Origin: JAWKWH01 sp040830725
GTDB lineage: Bacteria; Pseudomonadota; Alphaproteobacteria; Rhizobiales; Rhizobiaceae
Assembly: GCA_040830725.1 (NCBI GenBank)
Contig: JBFOMG010000025.1
Span: forward strand, 1 to 64,000
Direction of reading: 5' to 3'
DNA: 64,000 bases
Part shown: positions 53,558-62,777 of the stretch, piece by piece
Layout: each line of letters begins with the position of its first letter
Numbering within the stretch: position 1 is the first letter of the stretch
Program-made: the position numbers and the translations under genes
The notes under the pieces: model-generated
What the model saw: only the letters and a program-made list of their open reading frames with translations
Told to the model about the DNA's origin: nothing
Databases searched by the model: none

Positions 53558-53563
53558 CCGGGA

Positions 53564-54106
53564 TCAGTGCCCCTCGAATGACACCAGGGTTCTGACCGTG
53601 ACATCGAGTGCTTCCAGCTTCTCCCTTCCACCGAGTTCCGGAAGATCGATCACGAAACAGGCAGCAACAATCTCCGCTCCCATCTGCCTCAATAGCTTGA
53701 CCGCACCCTCGGTCGTGCCACCGGTGGCGATCAGGTCGTCGACGAGGATGACCTTCTGACCGGGTGTGACCGCATCGCGGTGCATCTCCATTTCGTCGAC
53801 GCCGTATTCGAGACTGTAAGCCACGCGCACCGTTTCGTGCGGCAGTTTCCCTTTTTTCCGTATGGGAACAAATCCGGCGGAAAGCTGATGGGCGATGGCA
53901 CCGCCGAGAATAAACCCGCGCGCCTCAATGCCTGCAATCTGGTCTATCTTGGATCCCGCATAGGGATGGACCAGTTCATCGACCGAGCGCCTGAAAGCAC
54001 GTGCATCACCCAGCAAGGTGGTGATGTCGCGAAACATGATCCCTTCTTTGGGGTAATCCACAATCGTGCGGATCGACGCCAAAAGCTCTTCCGTCAATGC
54101 GGCCAT
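53564..54106 (-). CDS. apt: Adenine phosphoribosyltransferase
   Basis: 180 residues from ATG 54106 (GAGGGG upstream). PRPP-binding motif VILVDDLIATGGTTEGAVKLL, and PKEGIMFRDITTLL and GIEARGFILGGAIA of the family. Salvages adenine to AMP. In many rhizobia apt lies next to the bc1 genes, as it does here, with the TetR unit between. Confidence 0.95.
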   Translation of the reverse strand: MAALTEELLASIRTIVDYPKEGIMFRDITTLLGDARAFRRSVDELVHPYAGSKIDQIAGIEARGFILGGAIAHQLSAGFVPIRKKGKLPHETVRVAYSLEYGVDEMEMHRDAVTPGQKVILVDDLIATGGTTEGAVKLLRQMGAEIVAACFVIDLPELGGREKLEALDVTVRTLVSFEGH

Positions 54107-54221
54107 TTCAGCCCCTCTCGCTGCCAATTACGCTGACGAACGCCAGCATGCGCATCGCGGCAAGGAACTCAAGGAATTTGTGCTGCCTTGCAGTGAACAA
54201 GAGAAAAAATGATATTGGGTA

Positions 54222-54253
54222 TTGACTATGTCACCGTATGGTGACATTTATAG
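54222..54253 (+). promoter_or_regulatory. Promoter and palindromic operator of the TetR gene
   Basis: A TTGACT -35-like hexamer (54222-54227) abuts the palindrome ATGTCACCGTATGGTGACAT (54228-54247, 8-bp arms), which lies where the spacer and -10 would be. The start ATG is only about 10 bp on, and there is no SD, suggesting a leaderless or very short-leader transcript repressed by its own product. Confidence 0.7.
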
Positions 54254-54256
54254 ATC

Positions 54257-54877
54257 ATGGCAAAAAGGAAGCAAAATACGCGTGATCGTGACGCAACAAA
54301 AAAGGCCTTGATCGAGGCTGTCGTCTCAATCGCCTTGCGTGACGGTCTTGGTTCCCTCGGCGTGAACGCGATTGCTCGCCAGGCTGGCGTCGATAAAGTG
54401 TTGATCTACCGCTACTTCAAAAATCTGGACGGCCTTTACGAGGCTGTCTGTGCCAAGGCTGACTTGTGGTGGAATGTCGATGAGATCGTCGAGCAGATTG
54501 ATTTCGCAAATCCTGCAACCGCCCTTGGATCCTACATTCTTGCTCACAGGCAAGCGCTGTTGAAACGGCCATTGGCACTCAAGGTGCTTGCAGCGGAGAT
54601 GACTGATCGCTCGCCGTTTACGGTTGCGCTGGAAAAAGTACGCGAGGATCGCGGAAAGGATCTTTCGCAAAGATTTGCTGCTCGTTTCCCAGAGATGGCT
54701 GGTCACGGAGCCGCAGTATTGATCATGGCCAATTTGCTGAGTGCCGCGACCCAGTATCTGACGGTGAGATCACAGGACATCGAACGTTTTGGCGGCATGC
54801 ACATCCGCGATGACGATACCTGGATTGAAATTTCGCAAGCGGCAAAAAATTCAGTTCAGGGCCTTCTGGCCAGTTGA
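54257..54877 (+). CDS. TetR-family transcriptional regulator
   Basis: 206 residues. Helix-turn-helix about 15-62 (ALIEAVVSIALRDGLGSLG, ARQAGVDKVLIYRYFKNLDGL), then a C-terminal ligand/dimer domain of unknown specificity. Identical half-sites (TGTCACC/GGTGACA) upstream of this gene and of the small gene downstream indicate autoregulation and control of that gene. No known effector. Confidence 0.88.
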   Translation: MAKRKQNTRDRDATKKALIEAVVSIALRDGLGSLGVNAIARQAGVDKVLIYRYFKNLDGLYEAVCAKADLWWNVDEIVEQIDFANPATALGSYILAHRQALLKRPLALKVLAAEMTDRSPFTVALEKVREDRGKDLSQRFAARFPEMAGHGAAVLIMANLLSAATQYLTVRSQDIERFGGMHIRDDDTWIEISQAAKNSVQGLLAS

Positions 54878-54889
54878 ATTTGTGAAGAA

Positions 54890-54907
54890 TGTCACCATAT
54901 GGTGACA
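54890..54907 (+). promoter_or_regulatory. Second copy of the TetR operator
   Basis: Perfect 18-bp palindrome TGTCACCATATGGTGACA, the same half-sites as upstream of tetR, 18 bp before the start codon of the small membrane-protein gene and 13 bp past the tetR stop. Confidence 0.75.
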
Positions 54908-54924
54908 AATATCGGAGAGAGAAG

Positions 54925-55122
54925 ATGTTCGATGAAAAAACCTTCAAGGGAAAAATGATCAAGGCGATAATGACCATTGCCTTCGGTTTCGGACTGTTGA
55001 TGGCAGTCAACATGCCCGGCCAGCTTGAAGTCATGACCAGCTTGATAGCGGGTGGATACGACGCCTTGAGCCTGCTCGAACTTGCACCAATGAGTGAGAA
55101 CTTATCAATACGCCTTCATTAG
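54925..55122 (+). CDS. 65-residue membrane protein under TetR control
   Basis: ATG 54925 with GGAGAGAG 7 nt upstream; an earlier ATG at 54889 lies within the operator. One hydrophobic segment about 10-30 (MIKAIMTIAFGFGLLMAVNM), a small amphipathic stretch after it, no known family. Its own operator makes it the likely main target of the regulator gene upstream. Confidence 0.7.
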   Translation: MFDEKTFKGKMIKAIMTIAFGFGLLMAVNMPGQLEVMTSLIAGGYDALSLLELAPMSENLSIRLH

Positions 55123-55184
55123 GCCGTAGCGAAGTTCAGCCGCAGGTCGATACAATTGCCGCTATTCATCCCCCTTGCAGACGC

Positions 55185-55209
55185 AAAAAAGGCGCCTGAT
55201 GGCGCCTTT
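55185..55209 (-). terminator. Intrinsic terminator of petABC
   Basis: Stem 55188-55196 with 55201-55209 (loop 4 nt), followed on the minus strand by a U-run (complement of 55185-55190), 22 bp past the petC stop. It may also end the convergent small gene. Confidence 0.85.
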
Positions 55210-55231
55210 CAAATTTCACTGCCTGGCAATG

Positions 55232-56062
55232 TCAGTGCTGATCGGCCCAGACCTTGCGCTTGGTCGCGTAAAGCAGGCAGCCAAACAGCGCCAGGAATAC
55301 CAACACCCGGAAACCGATTTTCTTGCGGTCCTCCAGATGCGGCTCTGCTGTCCACATTAAAAATGCCGAAACGTCGCGGGCATATTGGTCAATCGTCTCA
55401 GGCGTACCGTCATCATAGGTTACCAGCTCATCCGACAACGGATTGGCCATGGCCAATGCAGTGCCAGCGTTAAAACTGGGATTGTAATAGGCACCTTCGG
55501 GAACCTCGATGCCTTCCGGCACTTCCAGGTCGTAACTGGTCAGCAACGCGTAGAGATAGTCGGGACCGCCCTCTGCGTACTGGGTGACAATGTCGAGAAG
55601 AAACAGCGGGAAGCCGCGCTCCACCGACCGTGCCTTGGCGATCAGCGACAGATCGGGTGGCGCCGCACCATTGTTTGCGGCCGCGGCCTGAACGGTGTTT
55701 TCAAACGGAGACGGAAAACGGTCTGACGGAATCGCCGGACGATCGAACATCTCGCCGTCCGAATCCGGCCCGTCCGTCACTTCGTAGTTGGCAGCAAGTG
55801 CCTTCACCTGAGCTTCAGAGTATCCAAGGTCTTCCAGCGTGCGGAACGCCACCAGATCCAGCGAATGGCAAGCCGAACAGACCTCGATATAAACCTTCAG
55901 GCCGCGCTGCAATTGCCCCTTGTCATAGTGACCGAATGGTCCGGCAAAGGACCATTTCTGTTCCTCCGGTTTCTTGATCGGATAACCGGCAGCAATAGCC
56001 CCGCCTGCCGCAACAGCCGTTGCAAATCCGAGCGCCGCAAAACCCTTGAGAATCCTATTCAT
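55232..56062 (-). CDS. petC: Cytochrome c1 subunit of the bc1 complex
   Basis: 276 residues. Signal peptide/anchor at the N-terminus (about 1-24), heme motif CSACHS (VCSACHSLDLVAF), axial Met region in the later part, and a C-terminal TM helix (about 248-265) with basic cytosolic tail. Passes electrons from the Rieske protein to cytochrome c. Last of petABC, 20 bp after petB. Confidence 0.95.
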   Translation of the reverse strand: MNRILKGFAALGFATAVAAGGAIAAGYPIKKPEEQKWSFAGPFGHYDKGQLQRGLKVYIEVCSACHSLDLVAFRTLEDLGYSEAQVKALAANYEVTDGPDSDGEMFDRPAIPSDRFPSPFENTVQAAAANNGAAPPDLSLIAKARSVERGFPLFLLDIVTQYAEGGPDYLYALLTSYDLEVPEGIEVPEGAYYNPSFNAGTALAMANPLSDELVTYDDGTPETIDQYARDVSAFLMWTAEPHLEDRKKIGFRVLVFLALFGCLLYATKRKVWADQH

Positions 56063-56082
56063 CCCAGTAATTCCCCTCGCAC

Positions 56083-57387
56083 TCAGCTTTTGGTTTCCGG
56101 CGCCGCGGCGGCCGTATCAGGCTGCACCGACGCGCCTGCCTTGTTTTTCTCCAGCACCGCCTCGGTGATCGAATTCGGCAACCGTTTCGGCGTTTCAATC
56201 AGTCCGAGAATGGGCATGATCGGGAAGAAGAACGCGAAATAGTAGAGCGTTCCCACCTGCGCCATGAAGACGTAGGCACCTTCTGCCGGTTTGGCGCCAA
56301 GCCATCCGAGGAAGAGGCAATCGGCGATAAACAGCCAGAAGAACAGCTTGTACCACGGACGGTAGACCGCTGAACGAACCTTGGAGGTATCGAGCCATGG
56401 CACAACGAACAGGATCAGGATCGAGGCGAACATGGCAATCACGCCGCCAAGCTTCGAATCGATCGGTCCGATATTGAACGTGATCGCCCTGAGGATCGCG
56501 TAGAAGGGCAGATAGTACCATTCCGGCACGATGTGCGCCGGCGTCTTCAGCGGATCGGCTTCGATGTAATTGTCCGGATGGCCGAGGAAATTCGGAATGT
56601 AGAAGATGAAATAGGCGAAGACGAACAGGAACACGATCATTGCGAACGCGTCCTTGACTGTTGCGTGCGGCGTAAACGGCACCGTGTCTGTCTTCGATTT
56701 GACTTCAATTCCGGTCGGATTGGATTGTCCCGTCACATGCAGTGCCCAGACATGCAGCACCACAACACCGGCGATCATGAACGGCAGCAGGTAATGCAGC
56801 GAAAAGAAGCGGTTGAGCGTCGGATTATCGACCGCAAATCCACCCAAAAGCAGTTCCTGCACCCATTCGCCAACCAGCGGGAATGCGCTGAAGAACCCGG
56901 TAATGACCGTTGCACCCCAGAAGCTCATCTGCCCCCATGGCAACACGTAGCCCATGAAGCCGGTTGCCATCATCAGCAGGTAGATGATGACGCCGAGAAT
57001 CCACAGGAGCTCTCGTGGCGCCTTGTAGGAGCCGTAATAAAGCCCGCGCATCATGTGAATGTAGACGGCAATGAAGAAGAATGAAGCACCGTTGGAATGC
57101 ATGTAGCGCAACAACCAGCCGGAATTGACGTCGCGCATGATGTGTTCGACTGAATCGAACGCCATGCTGGTCGCCGGCGTATAGTGCATCGCCAGCACAA
57201 TGCCGGTGAGAATCTGCACCACCAGCATTATTGAGAGGATACCGCCAAATGTGTAGGCGTAGTTGAGGTTGCGCGGCACCGGATAGGCAACAAATGAATC
57301 ATAGACCAGCCGCGGCAGCGGCATGCGCGCATCGATCCAGCGTCCAAGACCGGTGGTCGGCGTGTAGGTTGAATGACCTTCGCTCAT
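56083..57387 (-). CDS. petB: Cytochrome b subunit of the bc1 complex
   Basis: 434 residues, eight to nine TM segments with heme-ligand His in ILLAMHYTP-like (VLAMHYTPATSMAF), GASFFFIAVYIHMMRGLYYGSYK and HYLLPFMIAGVVVLHVWALH, and the quinone site PEWYYLPFYAILRAI. Quinol oxidation and reduction sites. A 40-residue tail follows the last TM. Confidence 0.97.
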   Translation of the reverse strand: MSEGHSTYTPTTGLGRWIDARMPLPRLVYDSFVAYPVPRNLNYAYTFGGILSIMLVVQILTGIVLAMHYTPATSMAFDSVEHIMRDVNSGWLLRYMHSNGASFFFIAVYIHMMRGLYYGSYKAPRELLWILGVIIYLLMMATGFMGYVLPWGQMSFWGATVITGFFSAFPLVGEWVQELLLGGFAVDNPTLNRFFSLHYLLPFMIAGVVVLHVWALHVTGQSNPTGIEVKSKTDTVPFTPHATVKDAFAMIVFLFVFAYFIFYIPNFLGHPDNYIEADPLKTPAHIVPEWYYLPFYAILRAITFNIGPIDSKLGGVIAMFASILILFVVPWLDTSKVRSAVYRPWYKLFFWLFIADCLFLGWLGAKPAEGAYVFMAQVGTLYYFAFFFPIMPILGLIETPKRLPNSITEAVLEKNKAGASVQPDTAAAAPETKS

Positions 57388-57401
57388 CGTCAGATTATCC
57401 C

Positions 57402-57965
57402 CTATCCGATCTTGATGACGGTGTCGGAAACGAATTCGAAATTCGGTACCGCAAGATTTTCTGGCGCCGGACCTTTGCGAATGCGGCCGGCCGTGTCGTA
57501 GTGCGATCCATGGCAGGGGCAGAACCAGCCGCCAAAATCACCCGCCTGGCCAAGCGGAACGCAGCCCAGATGGGTGCAGGAGCCAATCATCACGATCCAG
57601 TTTTCCTTGCCCTCACCGGCGGATCGGTCGACATCCGTCGCCGGCGCATCGCTGGAAAGGTTTGCATTGCGCGCTACCGGATCCTTCAATTCATCGATCG
57701 TCACCGCATTGGCTTCGGCGATCTCTTCCGGCGTCCGGTTGCGGATGAAAACCGGCTTGCCGCGCCATTTCACGGTAATCGACATGCCGGGCTCGATGCC
57801 GGAAATATCAACCTCGATCGACGCCAGTGCCAAGGTCGAAGCATCAGGCCGCAATTGGTCGATAAATGGCCAGGCAACGCCGCCCGCACCGACGGCTCCA
57901 GCCATCGCTGTCGCGACGTACAGAAAATCGCGGCGGGAGTGTTCGCTTGTATCGGATGCGCTCAC
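57402..57965 (-). CDS. petA: Rieske iron-sulfur subunit of the bc1 complex
   Basis: 187 residues from GTG 57965 (GAGGG upstream). Tat-type N-terminus with RRDFLYVATAM (about 11-21) anchoring the protein, and the 2Fe-2S motifs CTHLGC and CPCHGSHYD. First gene of petABC, 14 bp from petB. Carries electrons between quinol and cytochrome c1. Confidence 0.97.
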   Translation of the reverse strand: MSASDTSEHSRRDFLYVATAMAGAVGAGGVAWPFIDQLRPDASTLALASIEVDISGIEPGMSITVKWRGKPVFIRNRTPEEIAEANAVTIDELKDPVARNANLSSDAPATDVDRSAGEGKENWIVMIGSCTHLGCVPLGQAGDFGGWFCPCHGSHYDTAGRIRKGPAPENLAVPNFEFVSDTVIKIG

Positions 57966-58194
57966 GGTCCAAGTCCCTCAATCTGTTCCGTTTGCCGGAC
58001 AGGCGGAACTCTTTTGGTCACCGGGCCAAGGCCGCACACGGCAGCAAGGCCGGCGGGAATCCCCCGGCAATTGGCGTTGGTTTCTATGCGTGATGTAGAG
58101 CCTTGTCCAGAGTGCAGCAAGCGATGACGGCAGTTTGTCGCGGCATGGGGAAAACCGGATATCGTGCCCGGCCGAAGATGATGCAATTATCCGG

Positions 58195-58500
58195 CTAGTT
58201 TGCCCCCAAACGCACCAGCACTTCCCGCGGTATCCCGTATTCGCGGATCACGCCGTCGTGGCGGCGCATGCCCATGATCTCGCGTTGAATGAAGTAATGG
58301 TGCACCGCGATCGCCGCCTCGCGAAGCAGCGGGGCCCTGTGGTCACAATCAACCGTCGATTCACGCAATAGCGCCAATGCCCGCTCGACCCGTTTGCCGG
58401 CCAGCCCCAGTGACGCTGCGGCTTCACCGGCCGCTTCGTAGTCAAATGCGGCGGAAAGCGGATCGGATTCGTCGGTTTTGCGGAATACTGCTGAGGTCAT
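58195..58500 (-). CDS. Small helical protein of unknown function
   Basis: 101 residues, all-helical by composition (AAFDYEAAGEAAASLGLAGKRVERALALL, then HHYFIQREIMGM). No TM or catalytic motif. Ends 229 bp upstream of petA on the same strand. ATG 58500 gives a short leader. Conserved-looking; I do not recognise the family. Confidence 0.6.
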   Translation of the reverse strand: MTSAVFRKTDESDPLSAAFDYEAAGEAAASLGLAGKRVERALALLRESTVDCDHRAPLLREAAIAVHHYFIQREIMGMRRHDGVIREYGIPREVLVRLGAN

Positions 58501-58630
58501 GGCCGCAAATTGATCGAAACCGAATTCATTGGCAACTCAACATTTTGGTTCCTCGGAAGCCTGTGAACAGGGTGACAGCCACTTCACGCCGATTAGCTTG
58601 GCGGCTGCTATGTCGGCGCATCGAAATAAA

Positions 58631-60514
58631 TCACTCCGCCGCCAGTTCGGCACCCAGGAACCCGCCTGACTGGCGGTGCCACAATTTGGCGTAGAGCCCG
58701 CCCCGGGCAATCAGCGTTTCGTGATCGCCCTCCTCGACAATCTCACCATTGTCAATCACGATCAGCCGGTCCAGAGCGGCAATCGTTGACAGCCGGTGCG
58801 CAACGGCGATCACCGTCTTTCCGTCCATCAACCGGGCAAGATTGTCCTGGATGGCAGCCTCGATTTCGGAATCCAGCGAGGACGTCGCCTCGTCAAGCAG
58901 CAGGATCGGCGCGTCCTTCAAAATCATTCGCGCAATCGCGATGCGCTGCCGCTGTCCTCCTGACAGTTTCACCCCACGCTCGCCGACATGGGCATCATAT
59001 CCCTCGCGGCCCTTCGGATCGGCAATCTCCTTGATGAAATGATGCGCTTGAGCCGCTTGTGCAGCCGCGACGACCTCTGAATTGCTTGCCCCCTGTTTCC
59101 CGTAGGCGATGTTGTCGCGAATTGAGCGGTGCATCAGCACCGGATCCTGCGCCACCACCCCGAACTGGGCCCGCAGTGATGCCTGCGTCACATCGCGCAG
59201 ATCCGCTCCATCGATCAATATCCGGCCACCCTCGACATCGAACAGCCGAAGCAGAAGATTGACAATGGTCGTCTTGCCGCCACCGGACGGCCCGACGAGC
59301 GCGATACGTTCACCCGGTTTGATGTGCAGGTTGAAGTTTTGAATGACGCCATCGTCCTTGCCATAGTGAAAGGTGACGTTTTCAAAGCGGATGTCGCCGC
59401 TGACCGCCGGCAGATCGATTGCGTCGATCCGGTCTTTGATTGCCGGCTCCACCGATATCGTCCAGGTTGCATCCTGCACGGTGGCGAAATTACGGATCAG
59501 CCCGTTGATCGAAAACATGATCCAGCCTGACATTTGGGTCAGGCGCAGCACCAAACCCATTGCTGCGGCGATCGAACCGGTGGTGACAGTACCGTCAATC
59601 CAGCCCGATACCGCAATCCATCCGACGGTGGCGACAAGCAAACCGTTCAGCACGGCCACACAGGAGCGTACTGTGGTGATCATCCGCGTCAGATTGCGTG
59701 ACGCAACAAGCATTTTTGTCATGCCTTCACGGACGAAGCTGTGTTCGCGCTCGCCGCTGTCGAACAGCTTGACCGCCATGATGTTGGTAAACGCGTCAAC
59801 CATGCGGCCGTTGACAACCGAACGCTCGTCCGCCAGCCGGCGCCCGGCGTCACGCAACTTGGGCATCAGAAACCATGCAATCGCCAGATAGCACATCAGC
59901 CATACGGCAACGACGAATCCCAACATCGGGTCGAGGGTCATCAGTATGGTAATGGTCAGCACGATGAACGTCATGAACGACCAGAACACCTGCAACAACG
60001 CGATGATGAAATCGCCAACCGAAGCGCTTCCCTGCATCACCTTGGTGGCAATGCGGCCGGCGAAATCGTTCTGATAGAAGGCATAGGGCTGCTCGATCAC
60101 CCGCCGGAACGACTGCCAGCGAACGCGGGTGAAGAAAGCCGGTACGATAACCTGTTGTTCGACCGAGACGGCAGCAATCAGCACAACGGTTCTGGCGAGC
60201 AGCACCAGCGCCAGCAATCCCGCAAGTGACCAGAAATGATCGCGAATCAAGGTCGCCGGCGACGATGCATCCAGCGTATCAACCAGCCATCCCAGAGACC
60301 AATAGAGCGCTGCATCAACTATACCCGCCAATCCGCCGATCAGGAGCAGGAGAAAGAACGGGCCTTTTGCCTGCCGCGCGAAATAGACGATGAAGGTCCA
60401 CGCCGCATGCGGCAGCACCTCGCGACTGGTATCGCCAAAGGGGTCAATGCGGTTTTCAAGCCGGTTCCAGACCGGCTCGAAAATCCCATTGTCGTCCCTT
60501 TGACCATCACTCAT
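58631..60514 (-). CDS. ABC exporter half-transporter B
   Basis: 627 residues: membrane domain of six TMs (about 30-340), then nucleotide-binding domain with Walker A GPSGGGKTT, signature LSGGQRQRIAIARMIL, Walker B ILLLDEATSSLDSE. Overlaps its partner by 4 bp, so the two are made together, most likely as a heterodimer. Lipid or drug export is likely; no specific substrate is seen. Confidence 0.88.
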   Translation of the reverse strand: MSDGQRDDNGIFEPVWNRLENRIDPFGDTSREVLPHAAWTFIVYFARQAKGPFFLLLLIGGLAGIVDAALYWSLGWLVDTLDASSPATLIRDHFWSLAGLLALVLLARTVVLIAAVSVEQQVIVPAFFTRVRWQSFRRVIEQPYAFYQNDFAGRIATKVMQGSASVGDFIIALLQVFWSFMTFIVLTITILMTLDPMLGFVVAVWLMCYLAIAWFLMPKLRDAGRRLADERSVVNGRMVDAFTNIMAVKLFDSGEREHSFVREGMTKMLVASRNLTRMITTVRSCVAVLNGLLVATVGWIAVSGWIDGTVTTGSIAAAMGLVLRLTQMSGWIMFSINGLIRNFATVQDATWTISVEPAIKDRIDAIDLPAVSGDIRFENVTFHYGKDDGVIQNFNLHIKPGERIALVGPSGGGKTTIVNLLLRLFDVEGGRILIDGADLRDVTQASLRAQFGVVAQDPVLMHRSIRDNIAYGKQGASNSEVVAAAQAAQAHHFIKEIADPKGREGYDAHVGERGVKLSGGQRQRIAIARMILKDAPILLLDEATSSLDSEIEAAIQDNLARLMDGKTVIAVAHRLSTIAALDRLIVIDNGEIVEEGDHETLIARGGLYAKLWHRQSGGFLGAELAAE

Positions 60515-62367
60515 TCAGCGGCAACCCCGGCTTCGGCCTCGTTGTGGATCAGGAATCCACCCGACTGACGCTCCCATAACTGGGCATACAGACCACCTTT
60601 GGCAACCAGTTCGTCATGGGTTCCCTGTTCGATGATCTCGCCATTGTCCATGACGATCAGCCGGTCGAGCGCGGCAATTGTTGACAGCCGGTGGGCAATC
60701 GCGATCACGGTCTTGCCCTCCATCAGCCGGTAGAGGTTTTCCTGGATCGCCGCCTCAACCTCCGAATCGAGCGCCGAAGTCGCCTCGTCGAGGATGAGGA
60801 TCGGCGCGTCCTTGAGCATCACCCGTGCGATCGCTATGCGCTGGCGCTGGCCGCCCGAAAGTTTGACGCCCCGTTCGCCCACATGCGCATCGAGCCCCCT
60901 CCTTCCTTTCGGATCTTCCAGATCGTCAATAAAGGAATCGGCCTCCGCCCGGCGAACGGCTTCCATGATCATGTCTTCCGTGGCGTCGTGCCGGCCATAG
61001 GCAATGTTTTCGCGCAGCGAACGATGCAGGAGCGAGGTATCCTGCGACACCATACCGATTGCACCGCGCAGACTGTCCTGACTGACCTTTGAAATATCCT
61101 GGCCATCGATGGTGATGCGGCCGCGCTCGAGATCATAAAAACGCAGCAACAGGTTCACCAGCGTCGACTTGCCGGCGCCTGACCGTCCGACCAGACCGAT
61201 CTTCTCACCCGGCTTGACGGTCAGCGACAGATCCTCGATCACGCCTTTCTCTTTCCCGTAATGGAAGCGCACATGGTCGTATTCGATCCTGCCTTCGCTG
61301 GCGGCCAACTTGCCGGCATCAGCCTCATCGCGAACCAGCCGCGGCTGCGCAACGGTATTCATACCGTCGATTGCCATGCCGAGATTTTCAAACAGTCCCG
61401 ACAGTTCCCACATGATCCAGTGGCTCATGCCGTTGAGCCTCAGCACAAGGCCGATCGCGATTGCCACCGCCCCGGCGCTGACCGCAGAATCGAGCCACGA
61501 CCAGATGCCTATGGCGGCAATCGCATAGAGCAACGCATAGTTCAGCACGACCAGCGCGATGTTGAGCAGCGTCACCAGGCGCATCTGCGGATGCACGGTA
61601 TTCAAAAAACCTTCCATGGAATCGCGCGCATAGTCGGTTTCCAGCTTCGAATGGGCGAACAGCTTCACCGTCATGATGTTGGTGTAGCTATCGACCACGC
61701 GGCCGGTCATTTCCGAACGTGCGTCGGCCTGGCGTTCCGAGATCACGCGCATGCGCGGCATGAAATAACGCAGGATGATCGCATATCCGGCAAACCACAC
61801 CAGAAACGGCGTCATCAGCCAGACGCTGAGCGACGAAACGAGCACCAGCGCACCGAGAAAGTAGACGGAAACATAGACGAATATGTCGGCCGTCTTCATC
61901 ACCGTTTCGCGCACACCCAGCGCAGCCTGCATCACCTTGGTGGCGACACGGCCGGCAAACTCATCCTGATAGAAACTCATCGACTGGCCGAGCACATAGC
62001 GATGCGCCATCCAGCGGATGATCATCGGATAGTTGCCGATGACGGTCTGGTGGACAACGAGATTGTGCAGCACCGCGATCAGCGGATAGACGCCGAGCAC
62101 GACAACCGTCATCAAAATCAGCTGTCCACCCTCGTCGGCCAAAAATGTCGTGCGGTCGCTGCCCGACAGCCAGTCGACCAGATTTCCAAAGAACGAGAAA
62201 ATCCATATCTCAACGACCGCCGCGACGACTGACAGTGCAGACACAACAGCCAGCGCCGGCCATATTCCGCGGGTGTAGTGCCAGATGAACAGCCACAATT
62301 TTGCAGGCGGTTCAGTCGGCTCGACTACCGGAAACGGATCGATCAGTTTTTCAAACCAGGCAAACAT
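60511..62367 (-). CDS. ABC exporter half-transporter A
   Basis: 618 residues. Same fusion: six TMs, Walker A GRSGAGKST, signature LSGGQRQRIAIARVML, Walker B LILDEATSALDSE. Sequence is close to the second gene, pointing to an old duplication. First gene of the pair; both nucleotide-binding sites keep the Glu after Walker B, so neither looks degenerate. Confidence 0.88.
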   Translation of the reverse strand: MFAWFEKLIDPFPVVEPTEPPAKLWLFIWHYTRGIWPALAVVSALSVVAAVVEIWIFSFFGNLVDWLSGSDRTTFLADEGGQLILMTVVVLGVYPLIAVLHNLVVHQTVIGNYPMIIRWMAHRYVLGQSMSFYQDEFAGRVATKVMQAALGVRETVMKTADIFVYVSVYFLGALVLVSSLSVWLMTPFLVWFAGYAIILRYFMPRMRVISERQADARSEMTGRVVDSYTNIMTVKLFAHSKLETDYARDSMEGFLNTVHPQMRLVTLLNIALVVLNYALLYAIAAIGIWSWLDSAVSAGAVAIAIGLVLRLNGMSHWIMWELSGLFENLGMAIDGMNTVAQPRLVRDEADAGKLAASEGRIEYDHVRFHYGKEKGVIEDLSLTVKPGEKIGLVGRSGAGKSTLVNLLLRFYDLERGRITIDGQDISKVSQDSLRGAIGMVSQDTSLLHRSLRENIAYGRHDATEDMIMEAVRRAEADSFIDDLEDPKGRRGLDAHVGERGVKLSGGQRQRIAIARVMLKDAPILILDEATSALDSEVEAAIQENLYRLMEGKTVIAIAHRLSTIAALDRLIVMDNGEIIEQGTHDELVAKGGLYAQLWERQSGGFLIHNEAEAGVAAE

Positions 62368-62777
62368 GGTTCAAACCTCAAACAATTTTCGTGCGCCGCA
62401 GTTCAAAACGCGGCTTGAGACGGAAACAACGCGTGAGCGCCCTGCCTGCGCCCTATCGGCAGGTTTGGAAGCAAAATGACGGCGAAACTGTTTCATCACG
62501 AGTGATTCCCAACGGAAGCGGATAATTCCGGCGGAAATCGGTGACGTTAACTAAAGACTACTTTTGAAAAACGTTTGTCGCGAAATCCACCTAAAGGCGC
62601 GCACCGGGCGCGCGTGGGCAGTAGGATGGTCCCATTATCCAGAATTCCATCTGTGCCTCCGGCGAATTGCGTTTCAACGACTCGCTGTTTACACCCGCCG
62701 AATTGCGGCTTCAACCATTTGGTTGTGTCCTGCTGACATTGCGAGTTCCAACTGTGTCCTTTCGGCAACCCTGATCC
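62368..62777. other. Intergenic region with a degenerate ~37-bp repeat
   Basis: 410 bp between the ABC exporter and trmL, presumably holding both divergent promoters. Between about 62643 and 62760 three related units start at 62664, 62700 and 62737 (core ATTGCG..TTCAAC, then ..CTGTG/T..), spaced 36-37 bp. No gene is supported here. Confidence 0.45.

Noticed and set aside
61261..62232. 323-codon plus-strand frame opposite the first ABC exporter gene
   Set aside because: Antisense shadow of a gene with intact Walker and signature motifs.
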